A stretch of 64,000 bases of DNA from JAXGMQ01 sp040768585 (GCA_040768585.1 JAXGMQ010000001.1:124001-188000), one strand, 5' to 3'. Counted from the stretch's first letter, positions 27,419-37,477 are shown. Translations and numbers: made by a program. The notes: a model not told the origin generated them from the letters alone.

Positions 27419-29863
27419 ATGAGCAAGTACGATTTCAAGGCGATTGAGGCAAAGTGGCAGAAGAGATGGGATGACGCAAATCTCTATGACACAGGGGAGG
27501 ATGAGAGCAAGAAAAAGCTCTACTGCCTTGATTTCTTTCCATATCCATCAGGTGCTGGGCTCTCTGTCGGGCACTGCCGCAACTATGTCCCAACAGACAC
27601 CTTCTCAAGATTCTACAGGATGAGGGGCTATAACGTTCTCCACCCAACAGGTTGGGATGCCTTTGGTCTGCCTGCTGAAAACTACGCAATCAAGATGGGT
27701 GTTCACCCAGAGGAGACCACCGCCAAAAACACAGCAAACTACAAACGCCAGATGAGGCTCATCGGCACGACATACGACTGGAACAGAGAGATAAACTCAT
27801 CGGTCCCAGAATACTACAAGTGGACACAGTGGTTGTTCCTGTTGCTCTATGAAAAAGGGCTTGCATACCAGAGCTATGGCGCGCAATGGTGGTGTGACGA
27901 CTGCAAAACAGTGCTTGCAAACGAACAGGTAGAGGATGGCAAGTGTTGGCGTTGTGGCAACGACGTTGTGAAAAAAGACCTTAAGCAGTGGTTTTTCAAA
28001 ATCACAGATTACGCTGACAGGTTGATTGATGACCTCGATAAACTCGATTGGCCAGAGCCAATCAAGCTCATGCAAAAAAACTGGATAGGCAGGTCTCACG
28101 GCGCAAAGGTTGTCTTCAAGGCAGAGAGTGGCGATGATATTGAAATCTTTACAACAAGGCCAGACACACTCTTTGGAGCAACCTACATGGTGCTAGCCCC
28201 CGAGCACAAACTCGTTGAAAAGTTGACCACACCAGAACAAAAAGATGATATTGAAAAATACATTGCTCAGACGAGGAAATCGTCAGACATCGAGAGGCTC
28301 TCAACAGACAAAGAAAAAACTGGAGTCTTTACAGGTTCATACGCAACAAACCCAGTAAACGGGGAGAGAATCCCAATCTGGATTGGTGACTATGTGCTAG
28401 CAAGTTATGGAACAGGCGCAATCATGTGCGTTCCTGCTCATGACACAAGAGACTTTGCATTCGCCAAGAAATTCAACCTGCCAATAGTTGAGGTGGTCTC
28501 ACCAGATGGAGGCACTCACGAGTTGGCAGATGCCTACACAGAAATAGGCATCATGATAAACTCAGGCAAGTTCAACGGTATGAAGTCTGAGGAGTTCAAG
28601 ATTGCCATAACAGATGAGCTAAAAAAAGAGGGTAAAGGCGACTCCGATATTAATTACAAAATCCGAGACTGGCTCATCAGCCGCCAAAGATACTGGGGAG
28701 CGCCAATTCCGATGGTTCACTGTGAGAAGTGTGGCACGATTCCTGTGCCAAAAAACCAGCTTCCTGTAAAGCTTCCTAAAATATCTGACTTTACCCCCAC
28801 AGGTGATGGCAGGTCACCCCTTGCTAGAGTTTCTGAGTTTGTCAACACAACCTGCCCAAAGTGTGGCGGGAAAGCAACAAGAGAAACTGACACGATGGAC
28901 GGTTTTGCATGTTCATCGTGGTACTTCCTGAGGTTTGCAAGCCCACACGAGACAGAGAGACCTTTTGACCCAGACAAGGTAAAATACTGGCTGCCAGTTG
29001 ATACATATGTTGGCGGAGCAGAGCACGCTGTCATGCACCTTATCTATGCCAGGTTCTGGACAAAAGTTATGCATGATGCAGGACTCATTGATTTCGATGA
29101 GCCATTCTCAAGGCTTTTAAATCAAGGCATGCTACTTGGTTCAGACCACCAGAAGATGAGCAAGTCAAAAGGCAACGTTGTAACTCCTGATTCGATGGTC
29201 GAGAAATATGGAGCTGATGCACTCAGGGGCTACATTCTCTTCATTGGACCATTTGATGGTGAAGTGCTATGGGACGAGCAAGGGTGCGCCGGTGTCCACA
29301 GATTCTTAGGCAGAGTATGGGACTTGGTCACAGGTTGCGAATTTGGTGACCTTGAGCTTGACAAGGAGACAGAGGATAAACTCCGAAGAATTCAACATAA
29401 ACTCATTCTTAAGGTTACATATGATATTGACAGATTCCACTTCAATACAGCTATTGCATCATTTATGGAGAGCTACAACGAACTCTCTAAATTCATTGCC
29501 GATGAAAAGGTGACAAAATCAGCCGTTTGGCGTGATGTTGTTGAGACATATCTCACACTTCTTGCCCCTGTTTGTCCTTATATTTGCGAGGAGATGTGGG
29601 AGATGATAGGCCACAATGAATCAGTCCACCTCAGAACTTGGCCAACTGGAGATGAAAACCTCGCCAAAGATGCAAGTGTCAATATCCCAATTCAGATAAA
29701 TGGCAAATTGAGAGATGTGCTTATCGTCGATGCTGGCACACCAGAAGAAACCCTTAAAGAGATGGCACTTGCGTCAGAGCAGGTTCAAAAGCACATCGGT
29801 GACAAAGAGATAGTAAAGGTGATTGTACCCAAAGGAAAAATTGTCAGCATTGTAATCAAATAG
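27419..29863 (+). CDS. leuS: Leucyl-tRNA synthetase
   Basis: LeuS charges tRNA-Leu. The 814-aa protein has the HIGH-type motif in PYPSGAGLSVGHCRNY (about 41-56), an editing CP1 domain with TTRPDTLFGATY (about 245) and the editing DTRD segment, zinc-ribbon Cys pairs (CDDC and CWRC; CEKC and CPKC), the KMSKSKGN motif (about 580), and a C-terminal anticodon-binding and leucine-specific end. AAGGAGATGAGGAT precedes the ATG. It stands alone between the defence genes and a terminator-like hairpin. Confidence 0.97.
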   Translation: MSKYDFKAIEAKWQKRWDDANLYDTGEDESKKKLYCLDFFPYPSGAGLSVGHCRNYVPTDTFSRFYRMRGYNVLHPTGWDAFGLPAENYAIKMGVHPEETTAKNTANYKRQMRLIGTTYDWNREINSSVPEYYKWTQWLFLLLYEKGLAYQSYGAQWWCDDCKTVLANEQVEDGKCWRCGNDVVKKDLKQWFFKITDYADRLIDDLDKLDWPEPIKLMQKNWIGRSHGAKVVFKAESGDDIEIFTTRPDTLFGATYMVLAPEHKLVEKLTTPEQKDDIEKYIAQTRKSSDIERLSTDKEKTGVFTGSYATNPVNGERIPIWIGDYVLASYGTGAIMCVPAHDTRDFAFAKKFNLPIVEVVSPDGGTHELADAYTEIGIMINSGKFNGMKSEEFKIAITDELKKEGKGDSDINYKIRDWLISRQRYWGAPIPMVHCEKCGTIPVPKNQLPVKLPKISDFTPTGDGRSPLARVSEFVNTTCPKCGGKATRETDTMDGFACSSWYFLRFASPHETERPFDPDKVKYWLPVDTYVGGAEHAVMHLIYARFWTKVMHDAGLIDFDEPFSRLLNQGMLLGSDHQKMSKSKGNVVTPDSMVEKYGADALRGYILFIGPFDGEVLWDEQGCAGVHRFLGRVWDLVTGCEFGDLELDKETEDKLRRIQHKLILKVTYDIDRFHFNTAIASFMESYNELSKFIADEKVTKSAVWRDVVETYLTLLAPVCPYICEEMWEMIGHNESVHLRTWPTGDENLAKDASVNIPIQINGKLRDVLIVDAGTPEETLKEMALASEQVQKHIGDKEIVKVIVPKGKIVSIVIK

Positions 29864-29877
29864 CAGCATAACTTGCA

Positions 29878-29925
29878 CCCAGTTGGATTTATAAAGAAAT
29901 GTGAATCCAACTGGGCTTCGTTTGT
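29878..29925 (+). terminator. Terminator-like hairpin after leuS
   Basis: CCCAGTTGGATT (29878-29889) and AATCCAACTGGG (29904-29915) form a perfect 12-bp stem with a 14-nt loop, followed by CTTCGTTTGTCTTT, a moderately U-rich tail. Confidence 0.75.
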
Positions 29926-29984
29926 CTTTGGTTATTTATAAACCTCCTTAAATAATGAGGTAACAACTGACACGAGTAATCGTG

Positions 29985-29990
29985 TAGAAT
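29985..29990 (+). promoter_or_regulatory. -10 element (TAGAAT) with predicted leaderless start
   Basis: The hexamer ends 7 nt before the GTG at 29998. There is no Shine-Dalgarno between them and no convincing -35 box. Confidence 0.4.
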
Positions 29991-29997
29991 AGTACTT

Positions 29998-30789
29998 GTG
30001 AAAGAGTCGAGACCTGGTTGGATGGGTATCAGTGCAATCGTCGTTCTGGTGGTGGGTATGGTTCTAGGGCTACTCGTTGGCGATGAGTCGTACAGTGCCC
30101 TACACCCGTTCGAGATGTCTCGGAATCTAATTTATGTATTGCTTATCACAATCTGCATAAGAATTCTGAACTTTGAAAGACACAGCAAGGAGAAGTACAT
30201 CTGGTTGTGTCTTGCTGGGGCTGCCACTCTCAACACAATGGGTAGCTTGGTGATATCAGTTTTCTCAACAACCACGGTATCAAAACAAATTATAACAACG
30301 ACGTCGAGTTTGATTTTCCTCTTTGCATACCTGTCGCTCATCCTCGGTCTCATTCTTGTTGTCGTCTCTTTGCAAAAACAAAAACGGGACAGACCTTCTA
30401 CCATGAACGGTTTGTTGCTTATTGTTATATTTGTCACCCTTGTTATTAGCTTTCTCTTTGTCCCCGTGCTCAAAACATCTCACCTGCCTGTTATAGAAAA
30501 AACCATCTATTCAGTCTATTTGGGATTTGACACCATAATAATTATTATCTCTATCCTGATTTTCTCACTTCTATCAAAAAAACAAACGCTTAGGGAAAAA
30601 TTATCAGTTTACGATTACATCTGTTTTGGCATGATAATCCTTGCATGCTATCATATATTCATTTTCTTCAATCTGTTCACTGGCAATGAAATACATACAA
30701 GTTTCAACATTTTGAGAATTGCCGTTGCTACTCTTTGGACTATCGGATGCGACATCAAACTACAGGAAGTCAGTAGCGACTCTCAATAG
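29998..30789 (+). CDS. Hypothetical polytopic membrane protein
   Basis: The 263-aa product has about eight hydrophobic segments and short polar loops (NFERHSKEKY, KQKRDRPSTM, SKKQTLREKL). No motif identifies a family; the length and helix count resemble the sensor membrane portions of 7TM-type signalling proteins, but no kinase or output domain is attached. The start is GTG without a ribosome site, and a TAGAAT hexamer is 7 nt upstream. The next gene begins 32 nt downstream with its own -10 box, so the two may be transcribed separately. Confidence 0.65.
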   Translation: MKESRPGWMGISAIVVLVVGMVLGLLVGDESYSALHPFEMSRNLIYVLLITICIRILNFERHSKEKYIWLCLAGAATLNTMGSLVISVFSTTTVSKQIITTTSSLIFLFAYLSLILGLILVVVSLQKQKRDRPSTMNGLLLIVIFVTLVISFLFVPVLKTSHLPVIEKTIYSVYLGFDTIIIIISILIFSLLSKKQTLREKLSVYDYICFGMIILACYHIFIFFNLFTGNEIHTSFNILRIAVATLWTIGCDIKLQEVSSDSQ

Positions 30790-30808
30790 ATTTTTGTTTT
30801 GAATAAGC

Positions 30809-30814
30809 TATAAT
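30809..30814 (+). promoter_or_regulatory. -10 element (TATAAT) with predicted leaderless start
   Basis: A perfect TATAAT ends 7 nt before the ATG at 30822. No Shine-Dalgarno is present (AGCCTCT lies between), and the expected transcription start falls at or next to the A of ATG. Confidence 0.55.
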
Positions 30815-30821
30815 AGCCTCT

Positions 30822-32075
30822 ATGAATACAAAACCCCTCAAGTTGTTTGTCGTTGCAATATCCGTCATGGTTTATTTGATTTCAATAAGTCCTCATGTCA
30901 AATCTGACAGTTCAATTGCCTCCGATGACCTGATATTTATTGATGCAAAATACTGCGATGATTTTTACAATAAAAACTGCATCGACAGTGACTCGAACAT
31001 CAACTACAAACTCAGTTCAACCGAAGATGTACAAACTCTCATCGATTCAACAAGACAAATAATCACAAGCAAGATTAACCAGGTGAGAAAAGAGTTTAAG
31101 CTACAGACTTTTACGACAGACACAAAAGTTCAGATAATCTCTCAAAGACATGCCAAATGGATGTCAAAAAACTACAGAAACAGTCAAAACCAATACAATC
31201 AAAACCCAGGTCAGAGGCTTGAGGCGGAGGGAATCAAATGGTGGGCAATTGAGGAATATATTGATGTGTACGAAATTAGTGATTCATTTGATGTGTTTCT
31301 TCGTGATCGACTTATTGAACGCTTAGTCTATTATATTTCTAGGACATTGTACGATCCGGAATTAACGCATTTTGGAATTGGACTATACCCAACCGAGGAT
31401 ATGGAAAAACTCTATGTCTGCATTGACTTCTATACCCCTTACACAGACCAGCCTGAGAGGAAGAGACCGTATGCAGAGCTGTTGCCAAATAATATTTACC
31501 TCTATGATACCCCAGAAACCAACACAAGAAACTACCTTTTTACATTCAAAAACACAGGGAATACGAATCTCACAAACGTCTTTATTACAATAGATCTGAT
31601 AAACTCTGAAGACAAAGACGATATCATAACAAAATATGAGTACAATTTCGAACACATATTGCTGCCCGGACAAACTATAACCCTCTCATATTCGAGCGTA
31701 GCCTATAACAAAGAGGAAAAAAATTACATTCACACGTACGATGCAAATCAATATGAAATAACAGAAAAACAACCCCCTAAACACTACTTCACAAAACCCT
31801 TCACAATCTCAAACGATGGAACTGACGTGAGTGTCAGTGGAGCAATTGCCAACATCTCTGGCTCCCCAAAGCTTTTTGGCGGGTATGCAACCTTTTTTGT
31901 AAACGACGGAATGGGAAGCAAATACGCAATAGGGCAGAGTGACACAATTGACGGTATCGAGATAGCAAACTCTGAGTCCAGAGAGATGTTCTTCACACCT
32001 TCTAAAATCAACTCAGAGCTGACTGAATATGTCAGATTTGTCGAGATTACATATTGGCTGAAGGATAAACAATAA
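30822..32075 (+). CDS. Secreted CAP (SCP/PR1) domain protein
   Basis: The 417-aa product has a signal peptide or signal anchor (about 7-28). A CAP/SCP-like domain spans about 70-205, with helix INQVRKEFKLQTFTTD, the RHAKWMSKN block, and THFGIGLYPTEDMEKLYVCIDFY, which matches the G-x-G-x-x...Y-x-x-Q-x-F end of the family. A C-terminal beta-sandwich part (about 225-415) contains NYLFTFKNTGNTNLTNVFI, a CARDB- or NEW3-like pattern. CAP proteins are extracellular and often bind lipids or calcium; their bacterial role is mostly unknown. The catalytic-looking His/Glu set is incomplete, so binding rather than catalysis is likelier. It converges on a methyltransferase gene 8 nt away. Confidence 0.72.
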   Translation: MNTKPLKLFVVAISVMVYLISISPHVKSDSSIASDDLIFIDAKYCDDFYNKNCIDSDSNINYKLSSTEDVQTLIDSTRQIITSKINQVRKEFKLQTFTTDTKVQIISQRHAKWMSKNYRNSQNQYNQNPGQRLEAEGIKWWAIEEYIDVYEISDSFDVFLRDRLIERLVYYISRTLYDPELTHFGIGLYPTEDMEKLYVCIDFYTPYTDQPERKRPYAELLPNNIYLYDTPETNTRNYLFTFKNTGNTNLTNVFITIDLINSEDKDDIITKYEYNFEHILLPGQTITLSYSSVAYNKEEKNYIHTYDANQYEITEKQPPKHYFTKPFTISNDGTDVSVSGAIANISGSPKLFGGYATFFVNDGMGSKYAIGQSDTIDGIEIANSESREMFFTPSKINSELTEYVRFVEITYWLKDKQ

Positions 32076-32083
32076 CTCAGAAA

Positions 32084-32821
32084 TCAGGCTTTGCTTGCTT
32101 CTAAATACAGTCTCTCATCTCCTAAGCCAAACTTTTTACCATCGAGGCTGCCGTATCCCTTGATATTTTCAAAACCGATATGTTGTAGCATTTCTTTGAG
32201 TTCCTTGTATGAGTATATCCTCATCGAGGCAAAATAGTGTTCGTCAATTCCGTCCTTTATCACTGTCCAGTCCGAGTTGATGACTCCATGTTCATGGTCA
32301 AATTGTCTCTTTTGAATGAGTGTCAAATCGCCAATCTGTTCTCTATTTTCTTTCTTAAAAACAGGCAAAAGCGTTTCGGATACATGAGTATCTATTATGA
32401 TTTTTGCCTGTGGTTTCAAACATTTGTGGAGTGATTTCAGAAAATCGGTATTCCCCTTGTCGTCAAAGAATCCGAAACTCCCACCAAAACAGAAAGCTCC
32501 GTCAAACCTACTTTTCCACGGAAGGTCTCTCATATCCATTCGATACAAATCCATGTGAAGCTGCTTCTGCTTTGACCTCACGGTTGCGTAATCAATCACG
32601 GCTTGGGTGAGGTCTACTCCAGTCATGCTGTAGCCCTTTTTAGCCAGCTCGATTGTCAGATATCCATCCCCACATGGAACATCTAAAACCTTGTTGCCGG
32701 GAGCTAAACCCAGCACATTCTCGATGAATGATACTCTCTTTTGCACCAGCTCCTTTGGGGCAGGTGTGAATTGAATTTCGAGAATGAAACTCGCAAAAAA
32801 GGTTTCCCACCACTTAGCCAT
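32084..32821 (-). CDS. Class I SAM-dependent methyltransferase
   Basis: The 245-aa protein has motif I VLDVPCGDGYLTIELA (about 40-55), the acidic motif II residue in MTGVDLT, a DMRDLPW post-II segment and FDGAFCFGGSFGFF, all typical of the methyltransferase 11/25 type domain. The substrate is not evident; small-molecule methylation is the family default. GGAGGAGGTGGG lies just before the ATG. A promoter is visible upstream. Confidence 0.85.
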   Translation of the reverse strand: MAKWWETFFASFILEIQFTPAPKELVQKRVSFIENVLGLAPGNKVLDVPCGDGYLTIELAKKGYSMTGVDLTQAVIDYATVRSKQKQLHMDLYRMDMRDLPWKSRFDGAFCFGGSFGFFDDKGNTDFLKSLHKCLKPQAKIIIDTHVSETLLPVFKKENREQIGDLTLIQKRQFDHEHGVINSDWTVIKDGIDEHYFASMRIYSYKELKEMLQHIGFENIKGYGSLDGKKFGLGDERLYLEASKA

Positions 32822-32846
32822 TTCCCACCTCCTCCAAGTCAGTTAT

Positions 32847-32876
32847 ATTTTACTGTTTCTTGGTCATCTTGTCCAA
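32847..32876 (-). promoter_or_regulatory. Promoter of the methyltransferase gene
   Basis: On the minus strand TTGGAC (32876-32871), 18 bp and TAAAAT (32852-32847) are followed by GGAGGAGGTGGG and the ATG at 32821. Confidence 0.5.
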
Positions 32877-32880
32877 TGAC

Positions 32881-34233
32881 TCAATCGAGCCTGAATCTTC
32901 CCTGGTTCAGCCTTATCCAAATAAATCCGCCAACAGACAAAAACAGATATGTGATTCCAAACACAAAACACATCAGCATATATCCTGAATCAAAACCTAG
33001 TCCCGTGGCATTTCTCAAAACAACCACAAAGGATGAGTTTGAATCCACGAGTGGACCGAAAACATGGTCAGCCATAAAACCAGCCAAAAGAAATGGTATA
33101 ATTGAAGTGAAACCAGAGATTGCTGAGATGGTTGAGTTTACTCTTCCAATGAATCGTGATTCTACTCTCTTTTGCATCCACGTGTCGCCAACCACACACA
33201 TTGCTGATCCAACACTTGCCCAAACAAAGGCTGCAATACACCACAAAGTGGTGCTACTCGATATGGAGAAAATTAAAATGGGTACGGAGAGGAGAATCGC
33301 AAAAAAATACTCCTTTTGTTTGATTTGCTTACTTGGGTTCACCCATAACAACAGCAATCCACTAATGATAGCACCAATTGAGAATGCAATCTCAAAAGCG
33401 CTTATAACATAGGCGTTGCTCCCAGAAGCAGACAACATTAACGGAAGAAAAATAACAGAGCAGAACTGAAAAGGAATAGCGATTGACATCGACACAATCA
33501 CCGTTTTTAGTATTACTTTCTCAAATTTGAGGAACTTGTATCCCTCTTTAATCATCTCGAAATAGGACTGAGTGTTTACGGCACTCTTAGCTACTTTGCC
33601 AGCCTCGTTCTTCAACCCAATAATTAAAAGAGCGCAAACCACAAAAGAAATGATGTCTATGAGAATAGCTGTTTTAATGCCAAATCTGATAAAGATAAAT
33701 GCCCCAAGAAGTGGAGCAATTATCCTTGAAATCTCGCCAAGAACAGATCGAAATGAGTTGGCTCTTGTGAGTTTTTCGGCTGGAACAAGGTCGACAGTCA
33801 AACCACTTGTTGCAGCCGTCTGAACTGCTCCAAGAAAGCCTCTTATTGAAATAATCAGGTAGATAACCCAGATATGGAAACCATAGACACCAATAAAAAA
33901 TACCAAGAACACGCCAGCAACTGCATTTATCACATCTGAGGTGATTGCAACTCCAATCCTATTGAACCGGTCCACCCAAACTCCAATAAAAGGAGATAAA
34001 AGCGTTCTTGGCAGAATTGCAAACAGGTAGGACAACACAAGGTCTGTGGCTTGCCCTGTTTTCGAGAATATCCAAACACCCAACCCAAAGGTAAACACCT
34101 CTGATCCGATGATTGAAAGAAATTGACCGATTGTAAATCTGACAAAATTCGTCGGCAGAATACTTAAATTGATTCTTTTAACAACAGCAGAATACAGGTT
34201 AATTATTATTGACTTTACGGGATTATGTGACAC
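32881..34233 (-). CDS. MFS transporter (MFS_3 / enterobactin-exporter-like)
   Basis: The 450-aa product has about 12 transmembrane helices. Helix 1-3 features are FTIGQFLSIIGSEVFTFGLGVWIF and SPFIGVWVDRFNRIGVAI, the latter being the MFS loop 2-3 motif; RANSFRSVLGEISRIIAPLLGAF and VGDTWMQKRVESRFIGRVNS are characteristic of the MFS_3/EntS-like group, which exports small hydrophobic compounds. The start is GTG 34233 with AAAGGAGC upstream; a nearer ATG is out of frame. It lies 59 nt upstream of the methyltransferase on the same strand, but that gene has its own promoter. Confidence 0.88.
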   Translation of the reverse strand: MSHNPVKSIIINLYSAVVKRINLSILPTNFVRFTIGQFLSIIGSEVFTFGLGVWIFSKTGQATDLVLSYLFAILPRTLLSPFIGVWVDRFNRIGVAITSDVINAVAGVFLVFFIGVYGFHIWVIYLIISIRGFLGAVQTAATSGLTVDLVPAEKLTRANSFRSVLGEISRIIAPLLGAFIFIRFGIKTAILIDIISFVVCALLIIGLKNEAGKVAKSAVNTQSYFEMIKEGYKFLKFEKVILKTVIVSMSIAIPFQFCSVIFLPLMLSASGSNAYVISAFEIAFSIGAIISGLLLLWVNPSKQIKQKEYFFAILLSVPILIFSISSSTTLWCIAAFVWASVGSAMCVVGDTWMQKRVESRFIGRVNSTISAISGFTSIIPFLLAGFMADHVFGPLVDSNSSFVVVLRNATGLGFDSGYMLMCFVFGITYLFLSVGGFIWIRLNQGRFRLD

Positions 34234-34504
34234 ACCATCGCTCCTTTTATGATAGTCAAAACGGACACCGCTACACCGAAGAAACAGCTCGCGGCAAAAT
34301 AATTTACGTTTTGAAGCAATGTGTATTATTCAAAGAACATCTTGGCTCTATAGTACTACAATTTCCACTCATAGCAACAATATTCTTGTCCTCTCATCCT
34401 ATTTATTCATAATCCATTTACTACATTCATGCGCATTTAATAATTCCAAACATTGGCCAGATTAATATGGGAGTACATCTGATTATGTAGGTTGTGAGGA
34501 GAAC

Positions 34505-35521
34505 ATGAAGAAGATTATCGGATATATATTCACTATTACGCTGAGTGTTGTGTGCGTCTCTTGCGGCTCTGATATTACAAAGTTATCCGAGACTGCTGTA
34601 TTTTATGATGATTACCCTACTAGTGTCTTCGCCACTAGCGATTCAATTCCTGAAAATGTATCAAAGAACGTCAAACCATGCATCTCATCGCTTAATAAAG
34701 CCATCGTAGACTGTCCCGGATTAAACAACATGCTCATAGCCGACATGATAGATGGTGGTCATAATGATTATGTTTATTCTGGCTCCGAGTCCTTCCTCAA
34801 AGTTCTTGATGACTTTGCAGCAGAGAACTACCACAAAGCAAAGGCAATGTTACCAGAGATGACTGTTGAAGAGTTTTACTATCACACGGCTGTTGGTTAT
34901 TCGATTGCAAATCGTTATACAGCAATGCAATTTCTGTTAACATCAGATATTGAAAGTTGCAAGCTAGACGTTACTTTTGATGAGGTTTTGATTTTCGGAT
35001 TCTGGAACTCATATTATTATTTTGACGATTCTCGAATATCAAACAAGACAATTGATGCTACCATTGATACAAATGTATTAGATATCCCTATTAGCTTGGA
35101 TTATTTAGTAGAAACACAGGTGAAATTGAGATCATTTCTGTATTATCTAAATTCTCTAAAAGATAAAGGGGACCGTATCGATGTCTTTGTAGATGATTAT
35201 ATTATCGACATTATAAATAGTACAAACAATAGCGCAAATTATACTCTGTCCGATAATCTATTTAATGAGATATCTGCTGGGAGTCGCTTTTTCTCAATAC
35301 TTCTAGAAGATACTTTAAAACAGAAATCGCAAACACACTTTTTTGTTGGTAATGTTTGCAGTGCCTTGTCTAATTATTTTGTAACAATTCTACCACCAGA
35401 TCAAATTGGTTCGGTTCACCCTTTTTATTATTCCACATTTATCCTTAATAGTTGCTTCGATTCAAAAATCATGGGATCTGAATTGCTGGAATGGATTTTA
35501 GAAAGTGCTAATATTGATTGA
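34505..35521 (+). CDS. Hypothetical lipoprotein
   Basis: GAGGAG stands 4 nt before the ATG. The 338-aa product starts with a short lysine-led signal peptide and a possible lipobox ending in VSC-GSD (Cys21 as the acylated residue), so it is probably anchored on the outer face of the membrane. The mature part is acidic and mostly helical, with no domain I recognise; Cys residues occur singly. Base composition is A+T-rich and codon use resembles the Gabija genes more than the housekeeping neighbours. It sits alone between convergent/divergent gene sets with 270 nt of empty sequence upstream. Confidence 0.65.
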   Translation: MKKIIGYIFTITLSVVCVSCGSDITKLSETAVFYDDYPTSVFATSDSIPENVSKNVKPCISSLNKAIVDCPGLNNMLIADMIDGGHNDYVYSGSESFLKVLDDFAAENYHKAKAMLPEMTVEEFYYHTAVGYSIANRYTAMQFLLTSDIESCKLDVTFDEVLIFGFWNSYYYFDDSRISNKTIDATIDTNVLDIPISLDYLVETQVKLRSFLYYLNSLKDKGDRIDVFVDDYIIDIINSTNNSANYTLSDNLFNEISAGSRFFSILLEDTLKQKSQTHFFVGNVCSALSNYFVTILPPDQIGSVHPFYYSTFILNSCFDSKIMGSELLEWILESANID

Positions 35522-35571
35522 TTATCAGAACTACAAACTCAAATTCAACCATTAATCCTACTCAATTTTTA

Positions 35572-36606
35572 CTACCCACTATGCCTGAAATTTATTATAT
35601 CCCCATCCACCACAACATAATCCTTGCCTTCGAGTCTGAGTTTGCCTTGGTTTTTAGCTTCCTTGAGTGAGTTGTCGCAAGCGAGGAAATCCTCGTAGGA
35701 GCAGGTTTCTGCTCTAATAAAATGTTGAGCGATGTCGCTGTGAACCTTACCCGCAGCTGTGACAGCGTTGTCGCCCTTCCTGATCGTCCACGCTCTGCAC
35801 TCGTCCTCACCAGCTGTAAAAAACACCTGCAATCCAAGCAATCCAAACGTCTCACTGATGACTCTGTCGGAGGCCTTCTCAGTTATACCATACTCCTCCA
35901 TAAATACTGCCCTGTCATCGTCTTCGAGCGTTGCGATTTCGGCCTCGATTGAGGCAGAAAGTGCCATATGTGGGATACCCATTCCATCAAGCATTTTGTT
36001 GATTTCTACCTCTTGTCCTTCTGGCTCTTTGCCAATATGGGAATCAGAGACGTTGTTGACAACAAAGATTGGAAATCTGGTGTAAAGCTCAAGCCCCGAT
36101 AGAGACTTCAGCTCCTTTTCGGATAAATCCATATCAACAATTCTCTTGCCATCGTCAAGGTGTGTTTTCAGTTTTTCGAGTGTCTCCATCGACGGACCAG
36201 AGTATTTCGGGTCTATCTTTATCTTCTTCTCTTTACCAAGCATCCTCTCAACAAGCGTTATGTCGGAAAGGAGGAGCAAGTCCATTATGTCCTCAAACTC
36301 TTTTTTGGCACCATCTTTGAAACACCCTGTCACAACCAGGAGCGCGTCAACAGTCTTAATGAAATTCAGGAATCCCTGATCGCTGCCACCCTTTTTGGTT
36401 GGTGTTGGGGGAGGGGCGTCGATAAAGTTAATGGTTGCGTTGACCTGCTTCTTTGGATTGAAGACACCTGTGAGGTGGTCAAGTCTGGTGTCTGGCACCC
36501 TTACAACGGCTCTTTTGCCCGTCTCATGTCCTGGGTCAATGCCAGTGATTGCCTTAAAAAGCGTGCTTTTACCAGTCTGTGGTGCTCCAATTATTCCAAT
36601 TTCCAT
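35572..36606 (-). CDS. ychF: YchF/Obg-like GTPase family protein
   Basis: YchF is a ribosome-associated P-loop ATPase/GTPase of the Obg family. The 344-aa product is a little shorter than usual (about 363). It has G1 GAPQTGKSTLF near residue 7, the switch-II region INFIDAPPP (replacing the usual DIAGLV), FVVNNVSDS in the NKxD/NMxE position, and the C-terminal TGS-like end (AWTIRKGDNAVTAAGKVHSDIAQHFIRAE...YVVVDGDIINFRHSG). The altered G3 and G4 motifs show a divergent member (DUF933 type), so nucleotide preference is uncertain. AAAGGAG precedes the ATG; sucD ends 1 nt upstream. Confidence 0.87.
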   Translation of the reverse strand: MEIGIIGAPQTGKSTLFKAITGIDPGHETGKRAVVRVPDTRLDHLTGVFNPKKQVNATINFIDAPPPTPTKKGGSDQGFLNFIKTVDALLVVTGCFKDGAKKEFEDIMDLLLLSDITLVERMLGKEKKIKIDPKYSGPSMETLEKLKTHLDDGKRIVDMDLSEKELKSLSGLELYTRFPIFVVNNVSDSHIGKEPEGQEVEINKMLDGMGIPHMALSASIEAEIATLEDDDRAVFMEEYGITEKASDRVISETFGLLGLQVFFTAGEDECRAWTIRKGDNAVTAAGKVHSDIAQHFIRAETCSYEDFLACDNSLKEAKNQGKLRLEGKDYVVVDGDIINFRHSG

Positions 36607-36607
36607 T

Positions 36608-37477
36608 TTAGTCTATCTCCTTTTTTAGCAGCTCCGGGATATCCCAAACAAGACGCGCAACCTTGATTCCAGCGTCCTCAAGCGCATCAATCTTGTTGAT
36701 TGCAGTCATTCCATTGCCAGAAATAATTGCTCCTGCGTGACCCATTCTCTTTTGGGGTGGAGCAAAAACTCCCGCAATGAAACTGATTATTGGTTTACAA
36801 ATTGTCTTCTTGTAGGCGTTGGCAACATGTTGTTCATCATTTCCGCCAATCTCACCAACCATAACAATTGCGTCGGTTTCATCATCCCGCTCAAAAGCAT
36901 GTGCAACATCAATCAAACTCGTACCAATTATCGGGTCACCGCCAGCGCCAACGGCGGTAGAGACACCGAGTCCCACTGCAGTTAGTTCCGATATAACCTG
37001 ATAGGTCAGGGTTCCTGAACGCGATACAACGCCTATTCTGCCAGGTTTTACAATCTGCGGGGGGATGATGCCGGCTAAAACCTTGCCAGGTGAGATAAGC
37101 CCTGGGGTGTTTGGCCCAATTATCCTTGAGCCTAACATCTGGGATTTTTCAACGAGTTTGACCGTTTCATGAATCGGCACACCTTCAGTGATTACAATAA
37201 TGTTTTTGATTCCCGCCTCAATCGCCTCATCAATGGCGCTTGCTGCGCATCTGCCTGGGACAAAAATGACCGACGTGTCAGCATTGGTTTTTTTAATAGA
37301 CTCTACAACCGTGTCAAAAACAGGTAATCCTGAGACAGCTTGTCCACCCTTACCAGGTGATACTCCACCAACAACGTTGGTTCCATAATCATGCATCCGC
37401 TTTGAGTGGAATGAGCCATCTCTACCGGTGATGCCCTGAATGATAACCCTTGAGTCTTTACCTATGAAGATACTCAT
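36608..37477 (-). CDS. sucD: Succinyl-CoA ligase (ADP/GDP-forming), alpha subunit
   Basis: SucD with SucC interconverts succinyl-CoA and succinate with substrate-level phosphorylation in the TCA cycle. The 289-aa length is standard. It has the N-terminal CoA-binding GITGRDGSFHSKRM region, the GVSPGKGG turn, IIGPNTPGLISP, and the phosphohistidine loop GHAGAIISG (active-site His about 246). It overlaps sucC by 4 nt (ATGA), so the two subunits are translationally coupled, in the order sucC-sucD usual for bacteria. Confidence 0.96.
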   Translation of the reverse strand: MSIFIGKDSRVIIQGITGRDGSFHSKRMHDYGTNVVGGVSPGKGGQAVSGLPVFDTVVESIKKTNADTSVIFVPGRCAASAIDEAIEAGIKNIIVITEGVPIHETVKLVEKSQMLGSRIIGPNTPGLISPGKVLAGIIPPQIVKPGRIGVVSRSGTLTYQVISELTAVGLGVSTAVGAGGDPIIGTSLIDVAHAFERDDETDAIVMVGEIGGNDEQHVANAYKKTICKPIISFIAGVFAPPQKRMGHAGAIISGNGMTAINKIDALEDAGIKVARLVWDIPELLKKEID